64,000 nucleotides of DNA. Source: Acinetobacter shaoyimingii. GTDB taxonomy: Bacteria; Pseudomonadota; Gammaproteobacteria; Pseudomonadales; Moraxellaceae. The stretch is from contig NZ_CP049801.1 in assembly GCF_011578045.1 (NCBI RefSeq), forward strand, positions 3,410,001 to 3,474,000, read 5' to 3'. Made by a program: the position numbers and the translations under genes. This document shows, piece by piece, positions 1-9,015 of this stretch (position 1 is its first letter; each line of letters starts with the position of its first letter). The notes under the pieces are model-generated. The model was not told the origin of the DNA. It worked only from the letters and a program-made list of their open reading frames with translations, and did no database searches.

Positions 1-2
1 AA

Positions 3-1157
3 AATAGTGTAATCACCAATAATGTAGTCTTTCAAAAAATCGGAACTTGGTCATATTCAATTTATCTATGGCACTGGCCACTTGTTGTAGCGATCTATAT
101 TTTTGCTTTGAGTGAAGAGTATTTATATTTAGGGATATTGCTCTCAATCATTTTAGGTTTCCTGAGTTATCACTTTATTGAACGTATTAAGTTTCAAAAT
201 GATTTTACGCATGTCTTAAGCTATCTAAAATGTAAACCGATTTATTGTTCAGGACTATTATGTCTCATTGGTATATTACTCTTCAGTAAACAATATGACC
301 TCATGCCGTTTCGCTTATCCAATGAAGAAATTGTGATTGTAGAACAACAAAAACGTGATCCACGTGAAGCGTTCTGTGGAAATGTCGTCAATGGAATATC
401 TCCCGAATGTAAATACGGAACAGGGCCTGTAAAAGCGGTTGTCATTGGAGACAGTCACTCACAGGCTCAAAATATGGCAATTGGTGAGCGAGCATCTTTA
501 GCTGGTGGAAGTATCGTCAGTTTCGGTTTATCTGGATGTCCAACCATTAAGAACAGTTACTCATATGATGAAAAGCATAAAATTGCAGATGATAATTGTG
601 GCAAACTTATTGCGAATGCAATCAAAATAACAGCGCAAAAATATCCCAATATTCCAATTATTGTGATTAACCGAAACTCTCAATATTTATTTGGACATAA
701 TGAAAATAAAGACTTTCATTTAAAGCCACCTGTCAATTTTGTCGATCAAGAATTTGATCAAAGAAATGCGGCTTATTTAGAAAATATCTCAGCACATATG
801 ATCAATACACTCTGCGAGTTTAGTGAGCATCATCAGGTTTATTTAACTCGACCAACACCTGAGCTGATCACTGATGTTCCAAAAACGATGTTTAGACGTT
901 TAGCGCTCCATCAAACAGCTCAACACTTGAAGATTTCACGTGAAGCTTATATGCAACGTCAACAGGTTGCTTTTGATATCCAAAACAAAGCTGTTCAACG
1001 TTGTGGTGTAAAGTTGCTTGATCCTCTTCCTTATTTATGTGACAGTCAATATTGTTACGGCGACAAAAATGGTATCCCGCTCTATTTTGATGATGACCAT
1101 TTAAGTACGTATGGTTCTAAATTGGTTGCTCCAATCTATGATGAAGTTTTTCAGTAG
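3..1157 (+). CDS. OafA/YrhL-type acyltransferase with SGNH domain, 5' end outside window
   Basis: The frame is open from the first bases of the window, so the start codon and most of the membrane domain are missing. The visible part begins with the last membrane helices of an acyltransferase-3 domain (WSYSIYLWHWPLV) and continues into a periplasmic SGNH-hydrolase-like domain. The SGNH domain shows the GDSH block (AVVIGDSHSQAQ) and a late catalytic D-x-x-H (DDDHLSTYG). Proteins of this architecture O-acetylate surface polysaccharides such as LPS O-antigen or capsule. The actual acceptor cannot be read from sequence. It converges with a paralogue on the other strand. The internal Met at 108 is not the real start, because conserved family sequence lies upstream of it. 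Confidence 0.85.
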   Translation, partial: NSVITNNVVFQKIGTWSYSIYLWHWPLVVAIYIFALSEEYLYLGILLSIILGFLSYHFIERIKFQNDFTHVLSYLKCKPIYCSGLLCLIGILLFSKQYDLMPFRLSNEEIVIVEQQKRDPREAFCGNVVNGISPECKYGTGPVKAVVIGDSHSQAQNMAIGERASLAGGSIVSFGLSGCPTIKNSYSYDEKHKIADDNCGKLIANAIKITAQKYPNIPIIVINRNSQYLFGHNENKDFHLKPPVNFVDQEFDQRNAAYLENISAHMINTLCEFSEHHQVYLTRPTPELITDVPKTMFRRLALHQTAQHLKISREAYMQRQQVAFDIQNKAVQRCGVKLLDPLPYLCDSQYCYGDKNGIPLYFDDDHLSTYGSKLVAPIYDEVFQ

Positions 1158-1176
1158 GTCTATAAAACTTGGTTGA

Positions 1177-1207
1177 ACACGCACCATCTATGTCGATGGT
1201 GCCGTGT
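1177..1207. terminator. Hairpin between convergent acyltransferase genes
   Basis: GCACCATC and GATGGTGC pair over 8 bp around a 6-nt loop, extended by ACAC/GTGT across a one-base bulge. There is no T-run, so it may be a weak bidirectional terminator or only a structured spacer. Confidence 0.4.
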
Positions 1208-1238
1208 GGGCAGGAAGCTTTATAGGTTGAGGATGAAT

Positions 1239-3101
1239 CTAATTTTTAGCACTACCCTCATTTTTTTCGATTTCATCAAATATATATCTACCAACAATAT
1301 TAGCTCCATATATAGATAAATGGCTTGTATCCGTATATATAGGCTCTCTATCTTGGTTTAAAGTTCGACATTGAGCTTTTTCACATAACACAGCATTCGG
1401 ATCGATATAACGAACCTGATTCGATTGTTTATGTTGAACATAGTGTTTTAACTTTTCATTGTCTTCAATAATCTTGAATGGCTCTTGAACTTTACACGGC
1501 GCCATTAATTTTTTTGGAAGCATTAACTGCTTTTCACCTAAACAAGCGTACAGAGATTTTTCTGTTCCTTGTGTTCTTCCAATTAAATATACAGTTGCAT
1601 TGCTATTCAAAATGCTGGAGACCATATCGTCTAATTCTTGATTAAAGAAAGCGTCAATGAATTCGTGATCTAAAGATTTGGTTGTCCTATTTATGGCAAC
1701 ATGAGGGAACTGGTAAGAGATGATAACTTTCTTATGAGGATGATTTTTTATGAAACTCATGGCTAAGTCATACATTTTACTGCATCTTTCTTGATCATAA
1801 GTAGCGAAAAAATTTTTAGTGGATAAACACCCATCTAATGTAATTTCTGCAAGTTTTAAATGATCATCATTTATATAAGAAAAGAAATGCCGAGCATGGC
1901 TATTTCCCAAAAGAATATACTCAAAATCTTTTTCACTCGAATTAAAGTATGTCACTTCAACGTTATTTGGACGGTTTAAATGCCCTTCATATTGATTTCT
2001 AAATTGTTGCTGAGTTAATTTAAATTTTGAATCTACTCTAAACGAGGCGCCATTGGATTTATAAATAATCAAAATAATAAACAGTACAACAACCACACTA
2101 TAAATAATTGATCTGGGGCTGAACTGACGTTTTTCGATAAAATAATATGAAACTATTCCACAAACTAACGTAACTAAACAGAATGTAAAAAAATTAATTT
2201 TATAACTAAAATAGTTAGAAATTGATAATATTGACCAATGCCATAAGTAAAGAGAATATGACCATAATCCTAATTTTTGAAAAACAATATTATTTGTAAA
2301 AATTGATTTCTGATTATTGGCTTGGATTAATATAAAAGCACCTAATGTTGGTAACAACGCTGCATAACCTGGCCAGATCGTATTTTCTGTAAAAATAAAA
2401 AATGATACGAATAAAAATGTAATACCTAATATTTCTAAAAAAATTTTCAATGATTGTTTTTTCAATTCGAAAGAATATAAAAAGGCTATACCTCCCAATA
2501 GCATTTCCCAGCCTCGTGTCGACAATAAAAAGTAAGATGCGATTGACCATCTTTGAGAAGCATAAATAGAAAAAATTACAGCTAAAACAGCACTAATGAC
2601 AATGATTTTTTTAACAATCTCTTTGTTAAAATACTTGAATAAAATGAATAAAACTATGGGATAAATGACATAAAACTGCCATTCAACAGACAAAGACCAT
2701 GTATGTAGTAAGAACTTTTCTCTTGCAAGTGCATCGAAATATCCAGACTCGTTCCAATACACAATATTAGAAAAAAATAAAAGACTACTGCCTGAGTGTT
2801 TTGCCAAGCTTGAATAAGCAATAGGACCTAAGAAGAAATAGCCAAATATCATTAAAATAGTGACTAAAAATAATAAGGCAGGAATAATCCTCTTAACTCG
2901 AGCGCTCAAAAATTTTCGAATTGAAAATTTATTTTCTTCAAAACCTCTAAAAATAATAGAAGTCATGAGATAGCCAGAAATGACAAAGAATACATCTACA
3001 CCAGCAAATCCACCTGGAAGCCACTGTCTATTAAAATGAAAAACAATAACAGCAAGAACAGCATAAGCCCTTAATCCATTAATATCTGTTCTAAAACGCA
3101 T
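1239..3101 (-). CDS. OafA/YrhL-type acyltransferase with SGNH domain
   Basis: This 620-residue protein has the full two-domain architecture. The N-terminal acyltransferase-3 membrane domain begins with the family signature (RTDINGLRAYAVLAVIVFH, then GVDVFFVISGYLM) and has about ten hydrophobic segments. WSYSLYLWHW marks its end near residue 290. The periplasmic SGNH-like domain carries GNSH (YILLGNSHARH) and a late catalytic pair in DTSHLSIYG. It probably transfers acetyl groups to an extracytoplasmic glycan. It is a diverged paralogue of the gene it faces at 3-1157, sharing the block VFQK[IL]G-WSYS-YLWHW. Its AT content looks higher than the neighbouring core genes, as is common for surface-polysaccharide modification genes. 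The acceptor is unknown. Confidence 0.88.
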   Translation of the reverse strand: MRFRTDINGLRAYAVLAVIVFHFNRQWLPGGFAGVDVFFVISGYLMTSIIFRGFEENKFSIRKFLSARVKRIIPALLFLVTILMIFGYFFLGPIAYSSLAKHSGSSLLFFSNIVYWNESGYFDALAREKFLLHTWSLSVEWQFYVIYPIVLFILFKYFNKEIVKKIIVISAVLAVIFSIYASQRWSIASYFLLSTRGWEMLLGGIAFLYSFELKKQSLKIFLEILGITFLFVSFFIFTENTIWPGYAALLPTLGAFILIQANNQKSIFTNNIVFQKLGLWSYSLYLWHWSILSISNYFSYKINFFTFCLVTLVCGIVSYYFIEKRQFSPRSIIYSVVVVLFIILIIYKSNGASFRVDSKFKLTQQQFRNQYEGHLNRPNNVEVTYFNSSEKDFEYILLGNSHARHFFSYINDDHLKLAEITLDGCLSTKNFFATYDQERCSKMYDLAMSFIKNHPHKKVIISYQFPHVAINRTTKSLDHEFIDAFFNQELDDMVSSILNSNATVYLIGRTQGTEKSLYACLGEKQLMLPKKLMAPCKVQEPFKIIEDNEKLKHYVQHKQSNQVRYIDPNAVLCEKAQCRTLNQDREPIYTDTSHLSIYGANIVGRYIFDEIEKNEGSAKN

Positions 3102-3377
3102 TTTTGATCTTTTAAAAAATTTAATTAAATAATATTCTAGCTACAAATTTTATCTTTGTTGATCTGTTTCACAATATTTTTTGTAGACTTTTTAGTTTAT
3201 TATTTTTTTCAGAGAATATTTTCACATGATTAATATTATTTAAATACAGTTATTAAGCAACGATAAAACATACCTTTATATAAGGATAATTGAATTCTTC
3301 TATAGACCATTTTTATTCAATCTTTCACATGCACCCTGCTACACTATTCCTAACACATTCCAACAAATAAACTCGTC

Positions 3378-4532
3378 ATGATCGACATCCAATCTAAACT
3401 CCCTGCTCAGGGTGTGACCATTTTTAGCATCATGTCTGCATTGGCACAGCGTCTCAATGCCTTAAACCTTTCACAAGGTTTTCCAGATTTTCCTGCACCA
3501 CCAGCCCTGCTCGATGCACTCTGCAAAGCCACTTTAGATGGATTCAATCAATACCCACCAGGCGATGGCTTACTCACCTTAAGACAACGCGTCGCAGAAC
3601 AATTTCAACAACGTGACGGCTTGAACATTGACCCAATCTCAGAGATTACCATTACCCCAGGGGCAACCATTGGCATTTTTGCAGCCATTCAAGCTACCGT
3701 TTCCCAAGGGGATGAAGTCATTATTTTTGATCCAAGCTATGACAGTTATGCACCCAGTGTAAAACTGGTAGGAGCAATACCCGTTCATATTGCACTGCAT
3801 CATCCCACATTTACAGTGGATTGGAATCAGGTCAAATCTGCCATTAATGACAAAACCCGCATGGTGATTGTCAACACCCCGCACAATCCTACAGGGGCGA
3901 TTTGGTCAAAACAGGATTGGTACAACCTCATTGAACTTATTCAAGATCGAAATATTTTAGTACTGTCAGATGAAGTGTATGAACATCTGATTTTTGATGG
4001 TCAGAAACATTATTCAGCGCTGTCATTCCCCGAACTCCGTGAGCGCAGTTTTGTGGTCGGGTCTTTTGGGAAAACCTTTCATGTGACTGGATGGAAAACG
4101 GGTTATTGCATTGCTGCACCAAAACTCATGTCAGTGTTCCGTCAGGTTTATCAATTTGCCAATTTCTGCGGTGTACTACCTATACAAGTTGCACTTGCAG
4201 CGTTTATGCAACAACATCCTGAACATATTCAGGAACTTTCTCAGTTTTATCAAAACAAACGCGATTTGTTCAATTCGAGTATCCAAGACTCTCGTTTTAA
4301 ACTCACTCCTTCTCAGGGCACTTATTTTCAAAATCTAGATTATACCGAGATCAGACCGGAACTCAGTGATGTAGACATGTGCCAATACTTAGCAGAACAG
4401 CATAAAATTGTCGCAATTCCTGTGTCGGTGTTTTATCAGCAACCACCAAAAGATTTAAAATTGATTCGTTTATGTTTTGCCAAGAAAGATGAAACTTTGA
4501 TTCAAGCTGGTCAAATCTTATCAGCAGTTTAA
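3378..4532 (+). CDS. PLP-dependent aminotransferase, class I/II (YbdL-like)
   Basis: This 384-residue fold-type I PLP enzyme resembles methionine/aromatic aminotransferases of the YbdL group. Family landmarks are the N-terminal NLSQGFPDFPAPP, the NTPHNPTG loop that contacts the cofactor, the SDEVYEHLIFDG aspartate/tyrosine block, and the Schiff-base lysine in GSFGKTFHVTGWK. It would move an amino group between an amino acid and a 2-oxo acid in the cytoplasm. Methionine is the likeliest substrate by family resemblance, but this cannot be proved here. A strong terminator follows at 4592. The gene appears to be a single transcription unit. Confidence 0.85.
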   Translation: MIDIQSKLPAQGVTIFSIMSALAQRLNALNLSQGFPDFPAPPALLDALCKATLDGFNQYPPGDGLLTLRQRVAEQFQQRDGLNIDPISEITITPGATIGIFAAIQATVSQGDEVIIFDPSYDSYAPSVKLVGAIPVHIALHHPTFTVDWNQVKSAINDKTRMVIVNTPHNPTGAIWSKQDWYNLIELIQDRNILVLSDEVYEHLIFDGQKHYSALSFPELRERSFVVGSFGKTFHVTGWKTGYCIAAPKLMSVFRQVYQFANFCGVLPIQVALAAFMQQHPEHIQELSQFYQNKRDLFNSSIQDSRFKLTPSQGTYFQNLDYTEIRPELSDVDMCQYLAEQHKIVAIPVSVFYQQPPKDLKLIRLCFAKKDETLIQAGQILSAV

Positions 4533-4591
4533 AGGTACGAAAACAGACTGCTCAATCACGACTGATCATTTGATTAAAAAGACACAATTGC

Positions 4592-4624
4592 AAAGCCTGA
4601 GTTACTTAAATGCTCAGGCTTTTG
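4592..4624 (+). terminator. Rho-independent terminator after the aminotransferase
   Basis: AAGCCTGAG pairs with CTCAGGCTT across an 11-nt loop, followed by a T-rich tail. Confidence 0.8.
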
Positions 4625-4681
4625 TCTTATCTGCTATGTTAATCTGTTCAAATAACTCTGTTTTTTGGATATCGCAAGAAG

Positions 4682-6049
4682 ATGGCACCTCGTTTAAGCC
4701 CCATTGATGAACCTGGTTTTTGGAAAGTTTTTTTAGTCTTTCTTTTACCACTCATCGCCACCAACATTTTGCAAAACCTGTCAGGTACCATTAATACGGT
4801 TTTTGTCGGTCAAATGTTAGGGGTCAATGCCATTGCCGCTGTGGCTGTATTCTTCCCAATTCTGTTTTGTCTTATGGCCTTTGTCATTGGACTTTCAGCA
4901 GGATCAACTGTACTGGTCGGACAAGCATGGGGCGCGCAAAACATAGAAAAAGTGAGAAGTGTTGTCGGTTCAACCATATTTATGACCGTCATTGGTGGCA
5001 GTATTATTGCCATTTGCGGTGTGTTGGCGTCTAAATGGTTATTAACAGCTTTAGGCACTGACCCAGATGTTATGCATTTATCTTTGCCCTATGTGCAATG
5101 GATGCTAGCAGGTAGTCCGTTGTTGTTTATGTATATTATTTTCACCTCCATCTTACGTGGTGTCGGTGACAGTGTTACCCCTCTCATTGCCCTAGGCATG
5201 ACCAGTATTATTGGATTATGTACCACTCCTATTTTAATTAAAGGTTATTTCGGTTTTCCGCAATTAGGGATTATTGCACCTGCAATTGCCACTGCGGTCG
5301 GTTATATCTCCGTATTGGTATTCCTCTATATCTATTTAAATCTGAAGAATCATCCATTAAAAATTGATGCTGAACTCATTAAACATATTCGTTTCGATGC
5401 TCCGTTGATTAAAAATATTCTACGTTTAGGTGTTCCAACAGGAATTCAAATGGTCACAACATCTGTGGCAGGTTTGGTGATTGTAGGACTCGTGAACCGA
5501 TACGGCTCAAATGCCACGGCTGCTTATGGTGCTGTAAATCAGGTACTCAACTATATTCAGTTCCCAGCATTATCCATTTCAATTGCTGCCTCTATTTTTG
5601 CAGCGCAAGCCATTGGCGCGGGTAAAGCCGATTCATTGGCTCGCGTGACCAAAACAGCATTGGGTATGAACATTGTGATCACGGGGATTTTAGTTGCATT
5701 GGGTTATTTGTTTTCCAAATACCTTATGGCGTTATTTATTACCGATCCAAATGTGGTCATTCTGGGGCAACAACTGCTGTTTATTGTGCTCTGGTCAATT
5801 TTATTCTTTGGTGCCAGTGCGATTTTTGCGTCTATTATGCGTGCCAGTGGAACCGTGACCATGCCAATGATCATCAATGTCATCGCCATTATTGCCATTG
5901 AAGTGCCTTGTGCATATCTCTTTAGTTCGTGGTGGGGATTACCTGGAATTTGGTACGGCTATGCTTTAGCCTTTGTCTGTTTATGTGTAATGCAAGGGCT
6001 GTATTATCAATTTATTTGGAAAAAGAAAGCCGTAAAAGTGCTTATTTAA
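4682..6049 (+). CDS. MATE family multidrug/toxin efflux transporter
   Basis: This 455-residue inner-membrane protein has 12 predicted hydrophobic segments in two similar halves. It has MATE features such as an N-terminal LPLIATNILQNLSGTINTVFVGQMLG and a related second-half start (LRLGVPTGIQMVTTSVAGLVIVGLVNRYG). MATE proteins export cationic drugs or metabolites using Na+ or H+ gradients. Substrates cannot be deduced here. Upstream is the terminator of the aminotransferase gene; downstream is a 195-bp AT-rich spacer before the monooxygenase gene, so it is probably monocistronic. Confidence 0.85.
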   Translation: MAPRLSPIDEPGFWKVFLVFLLPLIATNILQNLSGTINTVFVGQMLGVNAIAAVAVFFPILFCLMAFVIGLSAGSTVLVGQAWGAQNIEKVRSVVGSTIFMTVIGGSIIAICGVLASKWLLTALGTDPDVMHLSLPYVQWMLAGSPLLFMYIIFTSILRGVGDSVTPLIALGMTSIIGLCTTPILIKGYFGFPQLGIIAPAIATAVGYISVLVFLYIYLNLKNHPLKIDAELIKHIRFDAPLIKNILRLGVPTGIQMVTTSVAGLVIVGLVNRYGSNATAAYGAVNQVLNYIQFPALSISIAASIFAAQAIGAGKADSLARVTKTALGMNIVITGILVALGYLFSKYLMALFITDPNVVILGQQLLFIVLWSILFFGASAIFASIMRASGTVTMPMIINVIAIIAIEVPCAYLFSSWWGLPGIWYGYALAFVCLCVMQGLYYQFIWKKKAVKVLI

Positions 6050-6198
6050 AACCCATTATTTTGATATGAATTTATATAAATCAATATTATATGATATTTT
6101 TCTTATGAAAAAAATTCACACTGATTTATATTTAATTCCTATGGTAGAAAACAGATAAGATTTGAATTTAATCATATTTTAAAGCTGAAAATAATCTT

Positions 6199-6243
6199 GT
6201 TATAACCGTATAGATCGTGAACAAAACACTATAAGGTTATAAC
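6199..6243. promoter_or_regulatory. Pair of GTTATAAC palindromes upstream of the monooxygenase
   Basis: The 8-bp palindrome GTTATAAC occurs at 6199-6206 and again at 6236-6243, just before the ATG at 6245. The paired spacing suggests a regulator binding over the leader. Which regulator is unknown; a sulfur-status regulator is a guess from context. Confidence 0.35.
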
Positions 6244-6244
6244 A

Positions 6245-7606
6245 ATGTCAAAACGTCAAATTAAATTGGGTGCATTTATACCAACCACATCTCAACATGC
6301 AGCGGGTTGGCGCCATCCTGAATCGCGCCCACAAGATCACTTAAATATTGATTACGTCATTGAACTGGCAAAGACAGCTGAAAGAGGTTTGTTCGATGCC
6401 TATTTTCTTGCGGATGGTCTTTCTGTCCGTTGGGGGTCAGCGACGGAAGGTCAACTCGGACTAGGCGACAAAGGTGTCGGCTTTGAGCCTGTGACCTTAT
6501 TTGCAGCATTATCGACAGTCACCAAAAATATCGGTTTCATTGCAACTGCATCGACCACCTATGAAGACCCTTACATCTTAGCGCGTAAATTTGCCTCACT
6601 GGATCATATCAGCAAAGGTCGTGCGGCTTGGAATGTTGTGACCACAGCCGCCGCAGATACAGCTCGTAATTTCGGATTAGAAGATCATCCAAATCCTAAA
6701 GTTCGTTACGAAAGAGCAGATGAATTCATTGAGGTGACGCAAAAACTTTGGGATTCATGGGAAGATGATACTTTTATTTATAACAAAGAAAGTGGTCAAT
6801 TTTTCCAAGCAGAAAAATTACATGAGCCATTACATGAAGGTAAATATTTCAAAGTCGGTGGCGCATTAAATATCTCTCGTCCACCGCAAGGTTACCCTGT
6901 GATTGTACAAGCAGGCCAGTCTGAAGATGGTCGCGAACTTGCAGGAAAATATGCGGAAGTCATTTTTACTGCTCAGCAAAATCTTGCAGATGCACAAGAA
7001 TTTTATCGTGATGTAAAAAGTCGCTTATTAAAATATGGTCGCCAACCTGATGACTTAAAAATCATGCCCGGTGTTTCGATTTTCGTCGCGAAAACTGAAC
7101 AAGAAGCCAAAGAAAAATATGAACTTTTAAATAGCTTAATTCATCCTAAAGTTGGGCTCGCACTTCTTTCTGGCTTAGCGGGCGGTATTAATTTAGCTAA
7201 ATATGATTTAGATGCCCCATTTCCAAAACTAGAAGATACTGACATCAATTTCTCAAGTCGCCAGCAAATGATGATCGATATTGCACGTAAGCACAATTTC
7301 ACGATTCGTCAGTTATATGAATACATCGCTTCCGCTCGTGGTCACTGGACTTTGATTGGCACACCAGAACAAGTGGTCGATCAGCTACAAGAATGGTTTG
7401 AAAATGATGGTGCCGATGGCTTTAACGTCTTGCCACCAACAACACCTGCAGGCTTAAATGACTTTGTCGATTTTATTGTGCCTGAGTTACAGCGTCGTGG
7501 TCTATTCCGTACTGGATATGAAGGTACAACGTTACGTGACAACTTAGGCTTAAAACGTCCTGAAAACCAATATGTATTACAGCGTGAACAAACTAAAGCC
7601 TCTTAA
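6245..7606 (+). CDS. NtaA/SnaA/DszA-family FMN-dependent monooxygenase (luciferase-like)
   Basis: This 453-residue protein is a member of the bacterial luciferase-like flavin monooxygenases of the NtaA/SnaA/DszA group. Supporting features are the N-terminal KLGAFIPTTSQHAAGWRHP, the conserved core TASTTYEDPYILARKFASLDHISKGRAAWNVVT, and the late GTPEQVVDQLQEWF segment. Relatives use reduced FMN from a separate reductase to oxidise sulfides, sulfones or nitrilotriacetate. The neighbours are ABC transporters of the sulfonate/taurine type and an SfnR-like activator, which suggests organosulfur scavenging during sulfate limitation. No flavin reductase gene is adjacent. No sigma-54 promoter is visible upstream; a pair of GTTATAAC palindromes is. 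Confidence 0.85.
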   Translation: MSKRQIKLGAFIPTTSQHAAGWRHPESRPQDHLNIDYVIELAKTAERGLFDAYFLADGLSVRWGSATEGQLGLGDKGVGFEPVTLFAALSTVTKNIGFIATASTTYEDPYILARKFASLDHISKGRAAWNVVTTAAADTARNFGLEDHPNPKVRYERADEFIEVTQKLWDSWEDDTFIYNKESGQFFQAEKLHEPLHEGKYFKVGGALNISRPPQGYPVIVQAGQSEDGRELAGKYAEVIFTAQQNLADAQEFYRDVKSRLLKYGRQPDDLKIMPGVSIFVAKTEQEAKEKYELLNSLIHPKVGLALLSGLAGGINLAKYDLDAPFPKLEDTDINFSSRQQMMIDIARKHNFTIRQLYEYIASARGHWTLIGTPEQVVDQLQEWFENDGADGFNVLPPTTPAGLNDFVDFIVPELQRRGLFRTGYEGTTLRDNLGLKRPENQYVLQREQTKAS

Positions 7607-7640
7607 AATGATGATCAAATACATCATATTTGAAATGAAG

Positions 7641-7666
7641 AATCCCTCACATTGAGGGATTTTTTT
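7641..7666 (+). terminator. Rho-independent terminator after the monooxygenase
   Basis: AATCCCTCA pairs with TGAGGGATT around a 3-nt loop and runs into a T tract. Confidence 0.85.
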
Positions 7667-7688
7667 ATAGATACAATCTAAATCACAT

Positions 7689-7713
7689 AAAAAAGTCTGC
7701 GTTTGCAGACTTT
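7689..7713 (-). terminator. Terminator of the ABC ATPase gene
   Basis: AAAGTCTGC pairs with GCAGACTTT with a 4-nt loop. On the minus strand the stem is followed by TTTTT, which suits the gene ending at 7733. Confidence 0.75.
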
Positions 7714-7732
7714 ATTGACTGGATAATTAAGC

Positions 7733-8560
7733 TTACCAAGCAAATTGATAATCTGAGAATGATGCTGGTGCTTTTGATTTTAATAACTCATCTTTAATTG
7801 GGTCAGTAAAATCAACCAAAATATTATTCTTAATATTGGTGAGGCGAACATCATCTCGTTTACGTGGATGTGGTACAGGAACATTCACAATACGTTTAAT
7901 ACGTCCTGGATGCGGCTGCATCACCACAACACGATCACCTAAAAAAACTGCTTCTTCCACATCGTGTGTCACAATGATCATGGTGATTTTTTCGGTTTGC
8001 CATATGCGTTGTAATTCATCCTGAAGATTTTGACGCGTTAAAGCATCCAGCGCACCGAAAGGTTCATCAAGAAGCAGTATTTGTGGACGATTGACCAAAC
8101 TCCTCGCAATGGCAACTCGTTGATTCATCCCACCTGAAAGCTGCGAAGGATATGCATCTTTAAAATTTGTGAGTTTCACCAACTCCAAATGTTCATCAAT
8201 AATTTTATCTTCTTCTGTACGGCTTAAATTGCTTTGATGCAATGCTACACGAATATTTTCTTTGACACTGAGCCAAGGAAAAAGTCGATGATCTTGAAAA
8301 ATAATGCCACGGTTTAAACTGGTGCCTTTAATTTTTTGACCAGCTGTTAAAATTTCACCTTGATATTGATTTTCTAGACCAACCAAAAGACGTAATAAAG
8401 TTGATTTACCACATCCACTGCTCCCAACAATACTGATAAATTCACCCGCTTGAATATCTAAATTGATATCTTCTAGAACAGTCAAATCCTCATTATTATT
8501 GGTATAGGTTTTACTGAGTTTTTGAATCGAGACCGCACCTGCCTGATGTTGTGATGCCAT
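7733..8560 (-). CDS. ABC transporter ATP-binding protein (SsuB/TauB-like)
   Basis: This 275-residue ATPase has Walker A (GSSGCGKST), the Q-loop in FQDHRLFPWLSVKENI, the signature LSGGMNQRVAIARSL, Walker B with catalytic Glu (ILLLDEPFGALD) and the H-loop (VTHDVEEA). The FPWLSV stretch and the spacing match nitrate/sulfonate/taurine importer ATPases. It energises an importer of a sulfur compound, probably with permeases encoded elsewhere in the cluster because none is adjacent. A clear GAGGAG ribosome site precedes the ATG. It is the second gene of a pair with the small Mop protein at 8606. Confidence 0.85.
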   Translation of the reverse strand: MASQHQAGAVSIQKLSKTYTNNNEDLTVLEDINLDIQAGEFISIVGSSGCGKSTLLRLLVGLENQYQGEILTAGQKIKGTSLNRGIIFQDHRLFPWLSVKENIRVALHQSNLSRTEEDKIIDEHLELVKLTNFKDAYPSQLSGGMNQRVAIARSLVNRPQILLLDEPFGALDALTRQNLQDELQRIWQTEKITMIIVTHDVEEAVFLGDRVVVMQPHPGRIKRIVNVPVPHPRKRDDVRLTNIKNNILVDFTDPIKDELLKSKAPASFSDYQFAW

Positions 8561-8605
8561 TATTAAATTCTCCTCAAACGTAAGTCTACGTGCGATTGCA
8601 TAAAC

Positions 8606-8821
8606 TTATAATTTCGCGAGTGAAACTTCAGTCGATTTAATGAGAACGACCACTTCTGAACCGATTTTAAGTTCAAGGTCTTTGACTGAACGGGTGCTAA
8701 TAATTGAAGTAAAGTGCCCTGCTTTCGTTTCCACATTTATTTCTGAAACGACATCGCCTAATACGATTTCTTGAATAACACCTTTAAATTGGTTACGAAC
8801 ATTGACTGATGTAATTGTCAT
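8606..8821 (-). CDS. Single-domain Mop/TOBE molybdopterin-binding-like protein
   Basis: This 71-residue protein consists of one Mop (TOBE) domain: VRNQFKGVIQEIVLGDVVSEINVETKAG followed by a second strand set ending in VVVLIKSTEVSLAKL. Free-standing Mop proteins (molbindins) bind molybdate or other oxyanions such as sulfate. TOBE domains also occur fused to ABC ATPases. Its position 45 bp upstream of an ABC ATPase gene on the same strand suggests co-transcription and an anion-sensing or anion-storage role. The ligand cannot be assigned from sequence. Confidence 0.8.
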   Translation of the reverse strand: MTITSVNVRNQFKGVIQEIVLGDVVSEINVETKAGHFTSIISTRSVKDLELKIGSEVVVLIKSTEVSLAKL

Positions 8822-9015
8822 TATGATTACTCTGTTGTTTATGATTTTCTTAATATAAAAGATTTTATTGCAATCATTTATCTTGATTTAATATTTAGTT
8901 ATCGATGCACTTTTTATCTGTTATTCGTATATATATTTCTAGAATTACTTTTATCTTACAAACCGATAATTAAATATCGATTTATTATTTATTATTCGCA
9001 ACTAATTATTCCATT

